A stretch of 39,715 nucleotides of DNA from Auritidibacter sp. Marseille-P8566 (GTDB lineage: Bacteria > Actinomycetota > Actinomycetes > Actinomycetales > Microbacteriaceae). The first letter of the stretch is position 1. Each line of letters starts with the position of its first letter. Below the pieces are notes generated by a model. That model was not told the DNA's origin, did not search any database, and worked only from the letters and a program-made list of their open reading frames with translations. The DNA lies in the NCBI GenBank assembly GCA_945896925.1, contig CAMDEV010000004.1, positions 1 to 39,715 of the forward strand, given 5' to 3'. This document shows, in pieces, positions 1 to 9,286 of this stretch. A program made the translations under genes and the position numbers.

Positions 1-2438
1 TAATAGGAATATGCGACTATTCCCCGTTTGATCTTGTCAATCGAGGCCTCTGCAGCCTCAGAAAGCTCATCCTGATGCACTTTGGCTATCTGTTCTAGAA
101 GGTCAATTGTCTGCTTACACCAGCGTATGAAGTCTCCAGCCAGCATGCCAGTGGCGGTCAAGATGCTGTCCAGCCTTGCCCCTGTTGCCCAACGATACAT
201 CTGCAATGCCATTGCCGAATCAGGCTCACTGGTGAGCGGAAGATTGTGAAATCTAGAAACTTCCTGGAGGTCATCCCAGACATTCAACGTGTTATCAAAG
301 ACTTCAACGAAGGCACCTTTTGGATGCTTAGGAGTTATGTTTTCATCGTCTCTACGTGATTCATAAACCAACGCTGAGGCTATAGCTGCAAGGGTTGGCG
401 CATCAACGTTATGCCAGACCTTGCGTCGAAGGCACTCTGCGACCAGTAGATCTCTTTCACCATAAATCTTGGCTAGTTTTTTACCTGACTCGGTGACCTC
501 GAGATCACCCTCGCTCACTTCTAAGTAGTTGAGCTCGACAAGCATGTCGCTGATGCGGTCAAAGGTCTTAGCCACTTGGTTAGTTCTTGATTCGATTTGG
601 CGAATGATGGCTTTAGTTTCTTTCTCAAGTTTCCACCAGCGTTCACCCCAGCGTGCATGCACCTCACGATCAGGGCAGGCGTGGCAAGGATGTGATCGAA
701 GGTCTTTCTTCAAGTTTGCAAGTTTGAGTTCCTGAGCCCTTCTCCCCTTGGTCTGCCTCAGGTCATTTCTTCTTGCCTGTCGGCCAGCCTGAGCTGACTC
801 TCTTTCAAGCTCATTAGTTTCTTTGCGAAGCCTTGCATACTCCCGGAAATCCCCAAGGTGACACTTCATTGATTGCTCATAGCCATCGAGCGCCTCTTGC
901 TTCTCACGAATACCTCTAGCAAGTCCAACTACTGATCTGTCAGCTTGGAATTGCGCGAAAGATGTTTCTAGAACATCTCTAGACCTTCGCTGACCGAATG
1001 CTTCGATTAGGTTGACGGCCATGTTGAACGTCGGCTTGAAAGACGAATTGAGCGGATATGTTCGTTTAGAAGCAAGCGAGGCAACATATGTTGGGTCTAG
1101 GTTGGCAGCCCACTGAATCACGGAGTGACCTTCAGTATCAATACCTCTTCTACCCGCACGGCCAGTTAGCTGCGTGTATTCACCAGGGGTGATCTGAACT
1201 CTTCCCTCACCGTTGTATTTATCCAAACGATCAAGAACAACAGTTCTTGCTGGCATGTTAATTCCAAGTGCGAGAGTTTCAGTTGCAAAGACAACCTTGA
1301 CTAATTTTCTGAGGAACAGCTCTTCAACAACTTCTTTGAATGCAGGCAGTAAGCCAGCATGGTGAGCAGCAACTCCTCTTTCAAGGGCGTTGAGCCATTC
1401 AAAGTAACCTAGCGCTGACAAATCTTCGTCAGCGATGGTCGCACACTTCTCCTCAGCGATACGTCGGATCAGCTGCTTGTCTTCAGGTTTGGTTAGCCTG
1501 ATGCCCGACGCTAGAACGGATTGGACCGCAGCTTCACAACCCGCACGAGAGAAGATGAAGAAGATTGCCGGAAGCAAGTCAGCTTCATCGAGAATCGCAA
1601 TGATTTCAGGCTTAGTGACTTTCGGTATTCGGCTCAGATTCCGATCATTTAGCCCAGCATGACCTCTTCTACCCCTGGTTGGTTTGTTTATTGGCTGACG
1701 CATCTTGTTGGCATGACGCTGAACTAGATCGACGTTTACTCTTGTCTGTTGAGATTCATCATCAAAGAGCGGGATAAGTTCATCGCCAAACAGCACGTGT
1801 TGATTTAGAGGGACTGGGCGAACTTCAGAAACAATTACTGAAGTGTCTCCCCTGACTTCGTCAAGCCAAGCACCAAACTCTTCAGCATTAGAGACCGTTG
1901 CACTCAGTGAGACAATCTTCACGTCCTTAGGCAGGTGAAGAATTACCTCCTCCCATACTGCTCCCCTAAACCTGTCTGCCAGATAGTGAACTTCATCCAT
2001 CACCACATAGCCAAGGCTGATTAGTGCGTTCGAATTGGCATAGATCATGTTTCGCAAGACTTCGGTTGTCATAACCAATATCTGTGCATCCGAGTTGATG
2101 TTGGTGTCGCCTGTGAGTAACCCAACAGACTCTTCACCGTAGCGAGCCTGAAGCTCAGCAAACTTTTGGTTACTTAGGGCTTTGATAGGTGTTGTGTAGA
2201 AGACTTTCAAAGATTTCTCAACGGCAAGGTGAATCGCGAATTCACCAACGATGGTTTTACCTGCTCCAGTGGGTGCTGCAACGAGCACACCTTGACCCAG
2301 AACTAAAGCTCGGCAGGCTCTCTCTTGGAAGTCATCCAAGGGAAATTTGAGTAGCGATGTGAAATTATCTAAGCTCGCATGCCTCTTAGTTTGTTTAGCC
2401 TTGGCAAATCTCTCTGCAGGGCTTAGTTCTTCTGACAT
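1..2438 (-). CDS. helY: DEAD/DEAH-box RNA helicase, Ski2/Mtr4-like (HelY family), 3' end truncated by window start
   Basis: Manual minus-strand translation from ATG at 2438: MSEELSPAERFAKAKQTKRHASLDNF...VLVAAPTGAGKTIVGEFAIH (Walker A), VVMDEVHYLADRFRG (DEVH), LSATVSN, QLTGRAGRRGID (motif VI). Frame is open to base 1, so the ORF tool missed it. Lies downstream of tatC as in other actinobacteria. Confidence 0.93.
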   Translation of the reverse strand, partial: MSEELSPAERFAKAKQTKRHASLDNFTSLLKFPLDDFQERACRALVLGQGVLVAAPTGAGKTIVGEFAIHLAVEKSLKVFYTTPIKALSNQKFAELQARYGEESVGLLTGDTNINSDAQILVMTTEVLRNMIYANSNALISLGYVVMDEVHYLADRFRGAVWEEVILHLPKDVKIVSLSATVSNAEEFGAWLDEVRGDTSVIVSEVRPVPLNQHVLFGDELIPLFDDESQQTRVNVDLVQRHANKMRQPINKPTRGRRGHAGLNDRNLSRIPKVTKPEIIAILDEADLLPAIFFIFSRAGCEAAVQSVLASGIRLTKPEDKQLIRRIAEEKCATIADEDLSALGYFEWLNALERGVAAHHAGLLPAFKEVVEELFLRKLVKVVFATETLALGINMPARTVVLDRLDKYNGEGRVQITPGEYTQLTGRAGRRGIDTEGHSVIQWAANLDPTYVASLASKRTYPLNSSFKPTFNMAVNLIEAFGQRRSRDVLETSFAQFQADRSVVGLARGIREKQEALDGYEQSMKCHLGDFREYARLRKETNELERESAQAGRQARRNDLRQTKGRRAQELKLANLKKDLRSHPCHACPDREVHARWGERWWKLEKETKAIIRQIESRTNQVAKTFDRISDMLVELNYLEVSEGDLEVTESGKKLAKIYGERDLLVAECLRRKVWHNVDAPTLAAIASALVYESRRDDENITPKHPKGAFVEVFDNTLNVWDDLQEVSRFHNLPLTSEPDSAMALQMYRWATGARLDSILTATGMLAGDFIRWCKQTIDLLEQIAKVHQDELSEAAEASIDKIKRGIVAYSY

Positions 2439-3247
2439 CACTCAACTTCATCTGGGACATAGTTTGTGACTAGATCAACTTCGTCAACATTCTTCTGACG
2501 CATCGCTCGTCTCTTGTCGTTCAAAAGTGCGATACCAGCGGAGAGGTAGAAGAAAGCGATCAGTGGAATCATCAGTAAAAACATAGACATAGGGTCAGAC
2601 ACTGGAGTTGCTATGGCACCAATCAAAGAAATCAAGAAGATTGCTGGTCGCCAACCTTTAAGAATCGTTTTACCTGAGATAGTTCCCAATGCGTTTAGCA
2701 AGACAAGAATTGCCGGGAGAACAAAAGCAATACCGAAAACAAGAAGCACTCGAACAGTGAAGAGAACATACTCAGCAGCATTAATCATGTTGGCGCTACC
2801 TTCAGGCGTGAAAGAGAGAAAACTTCTCACAAAGCCTGGGAATAACCACCAACCGAAGTACGCTCCACCAAGAAATAAGGGTGAACTGATAAGCACGAAA
2901 ACAACGGCGTAGCGACGTTCACGCTTCTTTAGTGCAGGAGCAAAGAATGACCAAATCTGGTACAGCCAAATCGGGCTTGTTATAAAAACACCAATGAAGA
3001 AAGCGATCTGCATGTGGAGATCGAAAGCGGAAACCACTGAGCCAAAGTTGATTTGAGCATTTACGTTTTGATCTTCAGCTAAAGCCTTAATGGGCTTCTG
3101 GAGTTCGGCAAACACCAAATCGAACAGAACCCAACCTGCGATTGTGCCAGCGACAATTGCTAAACCGGCTTTGAATAACCTGTTGCGAAGTTCACGGAAG
3201 TGTCCCGATAGCTTCATTTTCTTCTCGGGATTGCGGCGAGATGCCAT
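2438..3247 (-). CDS. tatC: Sec-independent (Tat) protein translocase subunit TatC
   Basis: 269 aa, multiple TM segments, KLSGHFRELRNRLFKA N-terminus, ATPVSDPMSMFLLMIPLIAFF near the C-terminus; adjacent to tatA. Confidence 0.96.
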   Translation of the reverse strand: MASRRNPEKKMKLSGHFRELRNRLFKAGLAIVAGTIAGWVLFDLVFAELQKPIKALAEDQNVNAQINFGSVVSAFDLHMQIAFFIGVFITSPIWLYQIWSFFAPALKKRERRYAVVFVLISSPLFLGGAYFGWWLFPGFVRSFLSFTPEGSANMINAAEYVLFTVRVLLVFGIAFVLPAILVLLNALGTISGKTILKGWRPAIFLISLIGAIATPVSDPMSMFLLMIPLIAFFYLSAGIALLNDKRRAMRQKNVDEVDLVTNYVPDEVE

Positions 3248-3450
3248 TAGTCGTCTTTAGGTTGTTCTTTCTCAGGAGTAGCCTTTTTGTCTTCAGCTCT
3301 CTCATCACCTAGCTGCTTCATCTCTTTTCTAAAGATGCGCATCGACTGGCCAAGGCTCTTAGCAAAACCTGGAAGCTTTGGAGCACCCCAAATAACAAGC
3401 ACTACAAGCACGATAAAAATAAAGTGCCAACCCTCTAGACCTCTAAACAT
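3247..3450 (-). CDS. tatA: Twin-arginine translocase subunit TatA
   Basis: 67 aa: MFRGLEGWHFIFIVLVVLVIWGAPKLPGFAKSLGQSMRIFRKEM, the TatA/E TM plus amphipathic helix pattern; TAATG junction with tatC. Confidence 0.95.
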   Translation of the reverse strand: MFRGLEGWHFIFIVLVVLVIWGAPKLPGFAKSLGQSMRIFRKEMKQLGDERAEDKKATPEKEQPKDD

Positions 3451-3458
3451 CTACTGCC

Positions 3459-3695
3459 TTACTCTTCTAAATCGATTTCATTGGAACTACTACCATCTAG
3501 CCTACGCTCTCTAGCGAGCCTTGAGCGCTTTAGAGAGCTAACTTCGATAGCTAAGGCCTTCACCTTTACTCCAATTGGAGCATATGACCTAGCAACCCGC
3601 TTTGAGGATTGGTTTAGTCGATAGCCGGCAAAGCTTAGCGCCACTGCAGCTAGCAGGGCCAGACCGCCAAAGACGTAGAGCCAGAGATAATCCAT
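3459..3695 (-). CDS. Small single-TM membrane protein of unknown function
   Basis: 78 aa ORF with N-terminal hydrophobic helix (YLWLYVFGGLALLAAVALSFAGYRL), tightly packed between pafC and tatA. Confidence 0.7.
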   Translation of the reverse strand: MDYLWLYVFGGLALLAAVALSFAGYRLNQSSKRVARSYAPIGVKVKALAIEVSSLKRSRLARERRLDGSSSNEIDLEE

Positions 3696-4687
3696 TACTC
3701 GGCATCCTCTGGCGGTGCACTTGGAATCTCTCCCATAGCCTTCAGGGCGAAATCCCTTACAGCCGCTCTAGCTTCTTCTGGAGCAACAACTTTGGCTGCT
3801 CCGCCGTATCTAGAGATGATTCGACCTAGGTTCCTAACATCTCCTACCAAAATCTTGAAGCTCTTTACATATTCTGAGACGGTAACTGGTTCATCCACTG
3901 GTCTGAAATCGACCATCAGGCTAAATGCCTCAGGTTCAACTTCGATTGTCACCAAAGTATCTGTCTCTGCTGGGTGATAAACCTCGTCGTCCAACTCCGC
4001 ATTTAGAGCTTCTCGTGAAATAGGAACTTCGGTTAGCTTGGCGTTGCGCATGCGGTCTACTCGAAAAGATCTGACGTCCTTATTTTCAGGACTCCAACCC
4101 TTTAGATATATCAGTTCACCACGAAGATCAATTCGAAGAGGCTCAATCACTCTCCCAATCCTCATCTCCCCCTTTAGGTTTAGATAGTCACAAATAATCG
4201 ATCTGCCGAGTTTAATCGCCTGCCTAATAGTGATTAGGTCGGCATCTCTTGAACCTGGTTGAACTATTACCTCAGGAGCATTACCCCTGGAGTCTCCAGT
4301 GGAAAGAATATTTTGCAGAGCAAGAATCTCTTCGCTTTCAGCAAGTCCTGGTAGCGAACTCAGATACACCAAACCAGCAGCCAAGGCTGAGGCTTGTCTA
4401 GAGGAAAGTCTTGGAACATCTTCAACAACGTTTTCGAGGTTGTATGAGATTCGGACAAGACCTTCTTCAAGAGCGTCGTAGTCCACAACATATCGGTCTG
4501 GGTTCTGGAAGTTGGCAAGATCCATGAAGCCGATGTTTTTTACAGCTTTGACTATCTCGTCTGGAGTTACCTCAAAACGCTCTGCCAATTCAGTAACTTC
4601 ATACTCATCTTCTTGAACTAAGAAACCAGTAAGAGAAAGCATTAGGTTATAGCGATCGGAATCATCCAATCTTTCTGGGTTAGGCAT
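3695..4687 (-). CDS. pafC: WYL-domain transcriptional regulator PafC
   Basis: 330 aa WYL-family protein with N-terminal helix-turn-helix-like region; follows a second WYL protein and precedes tatA, the canonical pafB-pafC-tatA-tatC order. Confidence 0.88.
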   Translation of the reverse strand: MPNPERLDDSDRYNLMLSLTGFLVQEDEYEVTELAERFEVTPDEIVKAVKNIGFMDLANFQNPDRYVVDYDALEEGLVRISYNLENVVEDVPRLSSRQASALAAGLVYLSSLPGLAESEEILALQNILSTGDSRGNAPEVIVQPGSRDADLITIRQAIKLGRSIICDYLNLKGEMRIGRVIEPLRIDLRGELIYLKGWSPENKDVRSFRVDRMRNAKLTEVPISREALNAELDDEVYHPAETDTLVTIEVEPEAFSLMVDFRPVDEPVTVSEYVKSFKILVGDVRNLGRIISRYGGAAKVVAPEEARAAVRDFALKAMGEIPSAPPEDAE

Positions 4688-5684
4688 GATCGTTAGCTAC
4701 CCTTTCGTAACCTGCCTGAACTACCTGAATCAAAATCTCAGGCTTCAAAACCTTTACTTGCCCCGCATACTCTCGAAGCTGTTCAGCTAATACATAGACA
4801 TCGTGGTAGTTGATAGTCACCTCATCAGAGGTGCCATTTCCTTGAAGATCTAACTCAAATTTGAACCAAGCTTCAGAGTCGCGCTCCACTTTGATTTTTG
4901 CGGTCTGTTTCGCGCCCAATGAATCAAGATCCTCAACTGCCATGAGTATTTGTTCTTGTGTTGGAGGGTCAAATGGCTTCACACCTTTGACGGAAGTTAC
5001 TTTACTCACAATTCTTCGGAGCATGAAGTTTCGGGTGTCTTGCTTATCCTCATCCCAACCCATCACAATCCATTGCCCTGCAACAAGCCTCAGCAACCAG
5101 GGTTGGAGTGTTCTCTTCTGGATTTCAGAGGTTTGAGGCTTTCGATACATAAAGCTAACGACCTGGTGGTCGGAAATGGCATTGTTCAAATCTCTGAAGG
5201 ACGGTTCAGATGCCTGAATTCTAGGAGCGATTCCAACAATGTCTGAATCCTCACCCACAGCACCCATCGCCCTTAACTTGGTGATACCTCGGCTAGCTGC
5301 AGTTGAGAGAGAGCCTCCAGCCCAGGCATCAGCAGCTAGGTTCAGAAGAGCCATCTGACGTGGAGTGAATTTAACATTCTTAGGCCAGTAAAAACTCTCA
5401 CGCTTAATCGAATAGACAGTTACCTGATTATTCTCATCCTCGTGAGGTGGAATAGTCACTTCTAGTTGAATTCCGTTGTGAATCAGACTTGACTTGTCTC
5501 TTTCGAACTTACGCTCTAAAGAAGAGTTGTCACCGCCGTCAACGTATTCATTTTCATAGCCAGGCACAGACCGCAGAATCTCATTCTTAGTCAGACCATT
5601 GCGCGTGTAGAGCAGAGCACAAGTCAAATTAAATAAGCGCTCAGGCTTAGTTATTTTGTATGGACTGGACTTAGATTCGCTCAT
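4680..5684 (-). CDS. pafB: WYL-domain transcriptional regulator PafB
   Basis: 334 aa: KPERLFNLTCALLYTRNGLTKNEILRSVPGY (HTH), WLLRLVAGQWIVMGWDEDKQDTRNFMLRRI (WYL-like); overlaps pafC by 8 nt. Confidence 0.88.
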   Translation of the reverse strand: MSESKSSPYKITKPERLFNLTCALLYTRNGLTKNEILRSVPGYENEYVDGGDNSSLERKFERDKSSLIHNGIQLEVTIPPHEDENNQVTVYSIKRESFYWPKNVKFTPRQMALLNLAADAWAGGSLSTAASRGITKLRAMGAVGEDSDIVGIAPRIQASEPSFRDLNNAISDHQVVSFMYRKPQTSEIQKRTLQPWLLRLVAGQWIVMGWDEDKQDTRNFMLRRIVSKVTSVKGVKPFDPPTQEQILMAVEDLDSLGAKQTAKIKVERDSEAWFKFELDLQGNGTSDEVTINYHDVYVLAEQLREYAGQVKVLKPEILIQVVQAGYERVANDHA

Positions 5685-5699
5685 TGCACCAATTCGTGA

Positions 5700-6668
5700 T
5701 TATTTTTTGACACCTAGGATGTCAATAACGAAAAGCAGTGTTGCGCCACCAGGGATTGAACCACCATTACCATCTGCGCCGTAACCGTCAGTTGCGGGCA
5801 TCGATGCAATCACCTGTGAACCAACAGTTTCACCGTCAATAGCCTTGACGAAACCAGGAATCAAACCACCGTCCCCAGTTTTTAGAGTGAAAGTAGCAGG
5901 ACCATTTCCTGAATCCCATGACGAATCAAAAGGCGCACCGATCTCTGTTCCCCAAACCCAGCCAACGTAGTGAACAGTGATTGAATCGCCTGCCTTAACG
6001 GTTTCGCCTGAACCCTTAATCAAGGTTGCTTTCTGAAAATCTTTAGGAGCTGAGAAGGATGGTGCAACCAAACCAGGCTGACCAGTCTTAGGTGCACGAA
6101 CAACAGAAGGTAATCCGCTAGGAAGAGGCTGAATTGATCCATTTGCGTGTGGAAGGTAAACCTTCTTCAACTCAAGTAAGTAGGTTGTTCCGTTGACATC
6201 GGCTTCTGACTTCGGGTTAGCGAAGACAACTAGGCTGCCTTCTTTAACTCCAGTTATTGCATCGCAGAATACTTTTGTTGCTGAAGAATCAAATACTTCG
6301 CTTGCAGCATCAGTGCCGTCAAACTTGCTGTTCGCTAGAACTTCTCCAGTGGACGAGTTGACAATTACGTATTCGATAGTCACCAACTGGTTGCCTGTAA
6401 ATGCTGGCCCACTTCCTTCTTTGACAACCTTCGTCTGAGAAGTCTTGATCAATGATAGCTGTGAGGTTCCATCCCCCTTAGTTGGGAACTTAACTGTTGG
6501 AACTTTGCCTTCGGCTGATGTAACTTCAACCTGCTCGATTTCAGCACCACCTTTGTATGACTCACAAGACTGGGTAATGCCCGCGTATGAGTCAGTACCG
6601 CTGGTGCAGCCTGCGAGCAATAGTACTGAAGCGGCAGCTACCGCGAGGATTGATTTAGATCTAGACAA
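5700..6668 (-). CDS. FKBP-type peptidyl-prolyl isomerase, predicted lipoprotein
   Basis: Lipobox LLLAGCTSG; C-terminal FKBP domain (GDSITVHYVGWVWGTEIGAPFDSSW...LIPGFVKAIDGETVGSQVIASMPATDGYG...LLFVIDILGV) plus a degenerate N-terminal FKBP-like repeat. Confidence 0.92.
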   Translation of the reverse strand: MSRSKSILAVAAASVLLLAGCTSGTDSYAGITQSCESYKGGAEIEQVEVTSAEGKVPTVKFPTKGDGTSQLSLIKTSQTKVVKEGSGPAFTGNQLVTIEYVIVNSSTGEVLANSKFDGTDAASEVFDSSATKVFCDAITGVKEGSLVVFANPKSEADVNGTTYLLELKKVYLPHANGSIQPLPSGLPSVVRAPKTGQPGLVAPSFSAPKDFQKATLIKGSGETVKAGDSITVHYVGWVWGTEIGAPFDSSWDSGNGPATFTLKTGDGGLIPGFVKAIDGETVGSQVIASMPATDGYGADGNGGSIPGGATLLFVIDILGVKK

Positions 6669-6700
6669 GGAGGAACTTCTTTCTAAAGGTTTCTAGAAGT

Positions 6701-7690
6701 TTACTCTCCAGAGCTGTCCGAATCCTGACTTTTAGCGCTCGCAGCACTCTGTGCCGAGCGGACTGACTTCCGCAGCCTCTTCTCACTAACACTTCGCTCC
6801 CCTAGATGTTCAGGATTCCAGACCGCTAGGTCCTCATCTGCAAACTCTGGCTTCGCTCTTCTAGAGAAGCTCGGCAGCACGGTGCCAGGGGCCAGTCTTC
6901 TCGCAGTCAGTAAGAAGCCAGTGTGACCACCCATACGGTGCTCAGGACGCACTGCGAGCCCTTGGAGGTGCCAGCCACGAACCAGTGACTCAAATGCTTC
7001 AGGTTCTGCATAGTTCCCGGAAGCTTTGATCTCCTCCGCTACACGGGACAGCTGAGTAACGGTCGCAACATAGCAAATCAATACTCCGCCTGGGGCTAGG
7101 GCATGAGAGACAGACTCGATGCATTCCCAGGGTGCAAGCATGTCTAGAACGATTCGGTCGATAGAACCAGGTTCAACCGCAGTCATAAGTTCATCCTGAA
7201 GGCTGCCAAGTTGAATACTCCAGTTAGTGGGAACAAACCCAAACTGGGTCTCCACGTTTGCCTTTGCAATCTCAGCGAATTCTGCTCTTCTTTCAAATGA
7301 AGTTAGAGCGCCGGTTTCTCCTATGGCTCTAAGCAAATACATGCTCAATGCTCCCGATCCAACACCGGCTTCAACAACTCTTGCACCCGGAAAGATGTCT
7401 CCCATAGTGACGATGCTGGCGGCATCCTTTGGATAAACAATTGCGGCACCTCTAGGCATGGACAGAACAAAGTCGGTAAGCAAAGGTCGAAGAGCTAAAT
7501 ACTCGACCCCGGCTTGATTAGTTATTACAGATCCGTCAGGTTTACCGATGATGTCATCGTGCTTTATGTCCCCTCGATGCGTTCCAAAGACAGCGCCTAC
7601 TCGAAGTGTGATTGTGTTCAAACGCCCCTTAGGGCCAGTGAGTTGAACCCGCTCCCCTGCTCTAAATCCGCCTCGCACGATGTTTGTCAT
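6701..7690 (-). CDS. trmI: tRNA (adenine-58-N1)-methyltransferase TrmI
   Basis: 329 aa, SAM-binding VVEAGVGSGALSMYLLRAIG, IDRIVLDMLAPWECIESVSHALAPGGVLICYVATVTQLSRV; matches the actinobacterial TrmI/Rv2118c family. Confidence 0.93.
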   Translation of the reverse strand: MTNIVRGGFRAGERVQLTGPKGRLNTITLRVGAVFGTHRGDIKHDDIIGKPDGSVITNQAGVEYLALRPLLTDFVLSMPRGAAIVYPKDAASIVTMGDIFPGARVVEAGVGSGALSMYLLRAIGETGALTSFERRAEFAEIAKANVETQFGFVPTNWSIQLGSLQDELMTAVEPGSIDRIVLDMLAPWECIESVSHALAPGGVLICYVATVTQLSRVAEEIKASGNYAEPEAFESLVRGWHLQGLAVRPEHRMGGHTGFLLTARRLAPGTVLPSFSRRAKPEFADEDLAVWNPEHLGERSVSEKRLRKSVRSAQSAASAKSQDSDSSGE

Positions 7691-8346
7691 TTAGAGAACT
7701 TTCTAAGAGTCTTAAAGTTAACTCCCTGCATGGTTGGCCAGATAATTCGACCTTCCTGCTCTGGGATTGGAACTATGTTCTGAATACCGATAGCAATAGT
7801 GCCAGCAGCCTCAGCTGAGGTTATTCCAGAAATGGAATCTTCGAAAGCGAAACAGTTCTCCGGAGCAAACCCGAGGAGTTCAGCAGCCTTGAGATAAGGC
7901 TCAGGGTGAGGTTTACCCCGTAGAACGTCATCACCAGCAACGATGATGTCAAAGGCAGGGAAATCAATGGCGTCAACAACCTGTTGAGCCATCCTGCGTA
8001 AAGACATAGTCACAAGAGCGGTCTTAACGTTGTGTTTCTTTAGATCGAAGAGTAATTCTCTAGCACCCGGTCGCCATGGAATAGTTTTCTCTAGTTGATG
8101 CTGAACATCAGAGGTAAGCCTGGTCACGATTTCCTGGGGCTCTAAATCAATATTCGCCTTGTCTTTGAAGAGCTTAGAAGACTCATCTAGGCTCAATCCC
8201 ACGACCGATAATCCATCCTCATGGGTCCAGATTCCGTTGTGTTCCTTTGCCAAAGCCTGCTCGCTAGCTAGCCAATACGGCTCAGAGTCGATAAGAGTTC
8301 CATCCATATCGAATAGGACAGCGAAAGAGGGAGAGCGACCAAACAT
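7687..8346 (-). CDS. HAD-superfamily phosphatase (beta-phosphoglucomutase-like)
   Basis: FDMDGTLIDSEPYW (motif I), TALVTMSLRR, GKPHPEPYLKAAELLG, FEDSISGITSAEAAG; ATGA overlap with trmI. Confidence 0.92.
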   Translation of the reverse strand: MFGRSPSFAVLFDMDGTLIDSEPYWLASEQALAKEHNGIWTHEDGLSVVGLSLDESSKLFKDKANIDLEPQEIVTRLTSDVQHQLEKTIPWRPGARELLFDLKKHNVKTALVTMSLRRMAQQVVDAIDFPAFDIIVAGDDVLRGKPHPEPYLKAAELLGFAPENCFAFEDSISGITSAEAAGTIAIGIQNIVPIPEQEGRIIWPTMQGVNFKTLRKFSK

Positions 8347-8401
8347 AATGCGAAAAGTCTAACTGCGTTCAATGAAATAGAGTTCTAACTAAGAGAATCC
8401 T

Positions 8402-9286
8402 TTGAAATGGTGGAAATTGAACGAGAACCAAAGCCCATTTAGCGGTCGAGTACTAATTGTTGCCCTTGATGGCTGGACTGACGCCGGTGCTTCAGCAAGC
8501 TCTGCCGCTACTTACCTGCGTGAGCGAATGAACGCTGAACAACTCATCTCCATAGATGACCAAGACTATTTCGATTACTCAAGACAGCGACCAATCATCG
8601 TTCTAGATGAACACGGTGAAAGAGACTTTGTTTGGCCAAGTTTGGATCTTTGGGGCCCTTCAAGTCAAACCAAACTGGCTAATCCAAATCTTCAGCTCTA
8701 CTTCCTTATCGGACAAGAACCAGCGCTTCATTGGCAATATCTTCGGGATGAGATTGTTGAGATAGTTGAAGATCGCGATATTGATTCAGTGATTATGCTC
8801 GGCAGTCTTGCCTCTGAAGCTCCACACACTAGACCGATCAGGATTTATAAGAATAGCCAAACCGCTAAGGTTAGGAACTTCTACGGCATTGAGAGAAGTA
8901 ATTACGATGGCAGATCTGGATTCTTATCGGTAATCGGTCATGCACTAGAGAAAGCTGGCCTACCAACAATCTCTATCTGGGCTCAGGTTCCTCACTATGT
9001 TGCTTCAATGCCATCACCTAAGGCAACTCTTGCTTTGATAAATGATCTCGAGATCATGTTGAATTTCTCTGTTGATCACAAGCCACTTCTGGACGCTGCT
9101 TTTGAATGGGAAAGATCTGTAGATGATTTTGCTGAAGGAGACGAAGACCTCCAGAACTACATTACGAGTCTAGAAAAAGCCAGAGACGAGTCTGAGGCAG
9201 AAGAATTAAACACTGATCAGTTAGCTCTTGAGTTTGAGAAGTTCCTTCGCCAAAACGAAGGCGAATCAGGAACTGAAAAAAACTAG
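8402..9286 (+). CDS. PAC2-family protein (proteasome-assembly-chaperone-like fold)
   Basis: 294 aa, VLIVALDGWTDAGASASSAATYLRERM, VIMLGSLASEAPHTRPIRIY, GLPTISIWAQVPHYVASMPSPKATLALI; TTG start. Confidence 0.88.
   Translation: MKWWKLNENQSPFSGRVLIVALDGWTDAGASASSAATYLRERMNAEQLISIDDQDYFDYSRQRPIIVLDEHGERDFVWPSLDLWGPSSQTKLANPNLQLYFLIGQEPALHWQYLRDEIVEIVEDRDIDSVIMLGSLASEAPHTRPIRIYKNSQTAKVRNFYGIERSNYDGRSGFLSVIGHALEKAGLPTISIWAQVPHYVASMPSPKATLALINDLEIMLNFSVDHKPLLDAAFEWERSVDDFAEGDEDLQNYITSLEKARDESEAEELNTDQLALEFEKFLRQNEGESGTEKN

Noticed and set aside
2613-2912. 99-aa plus-strand ORF inside tatC
   Set aside because: Antisense shadow; tatC identity is clear.
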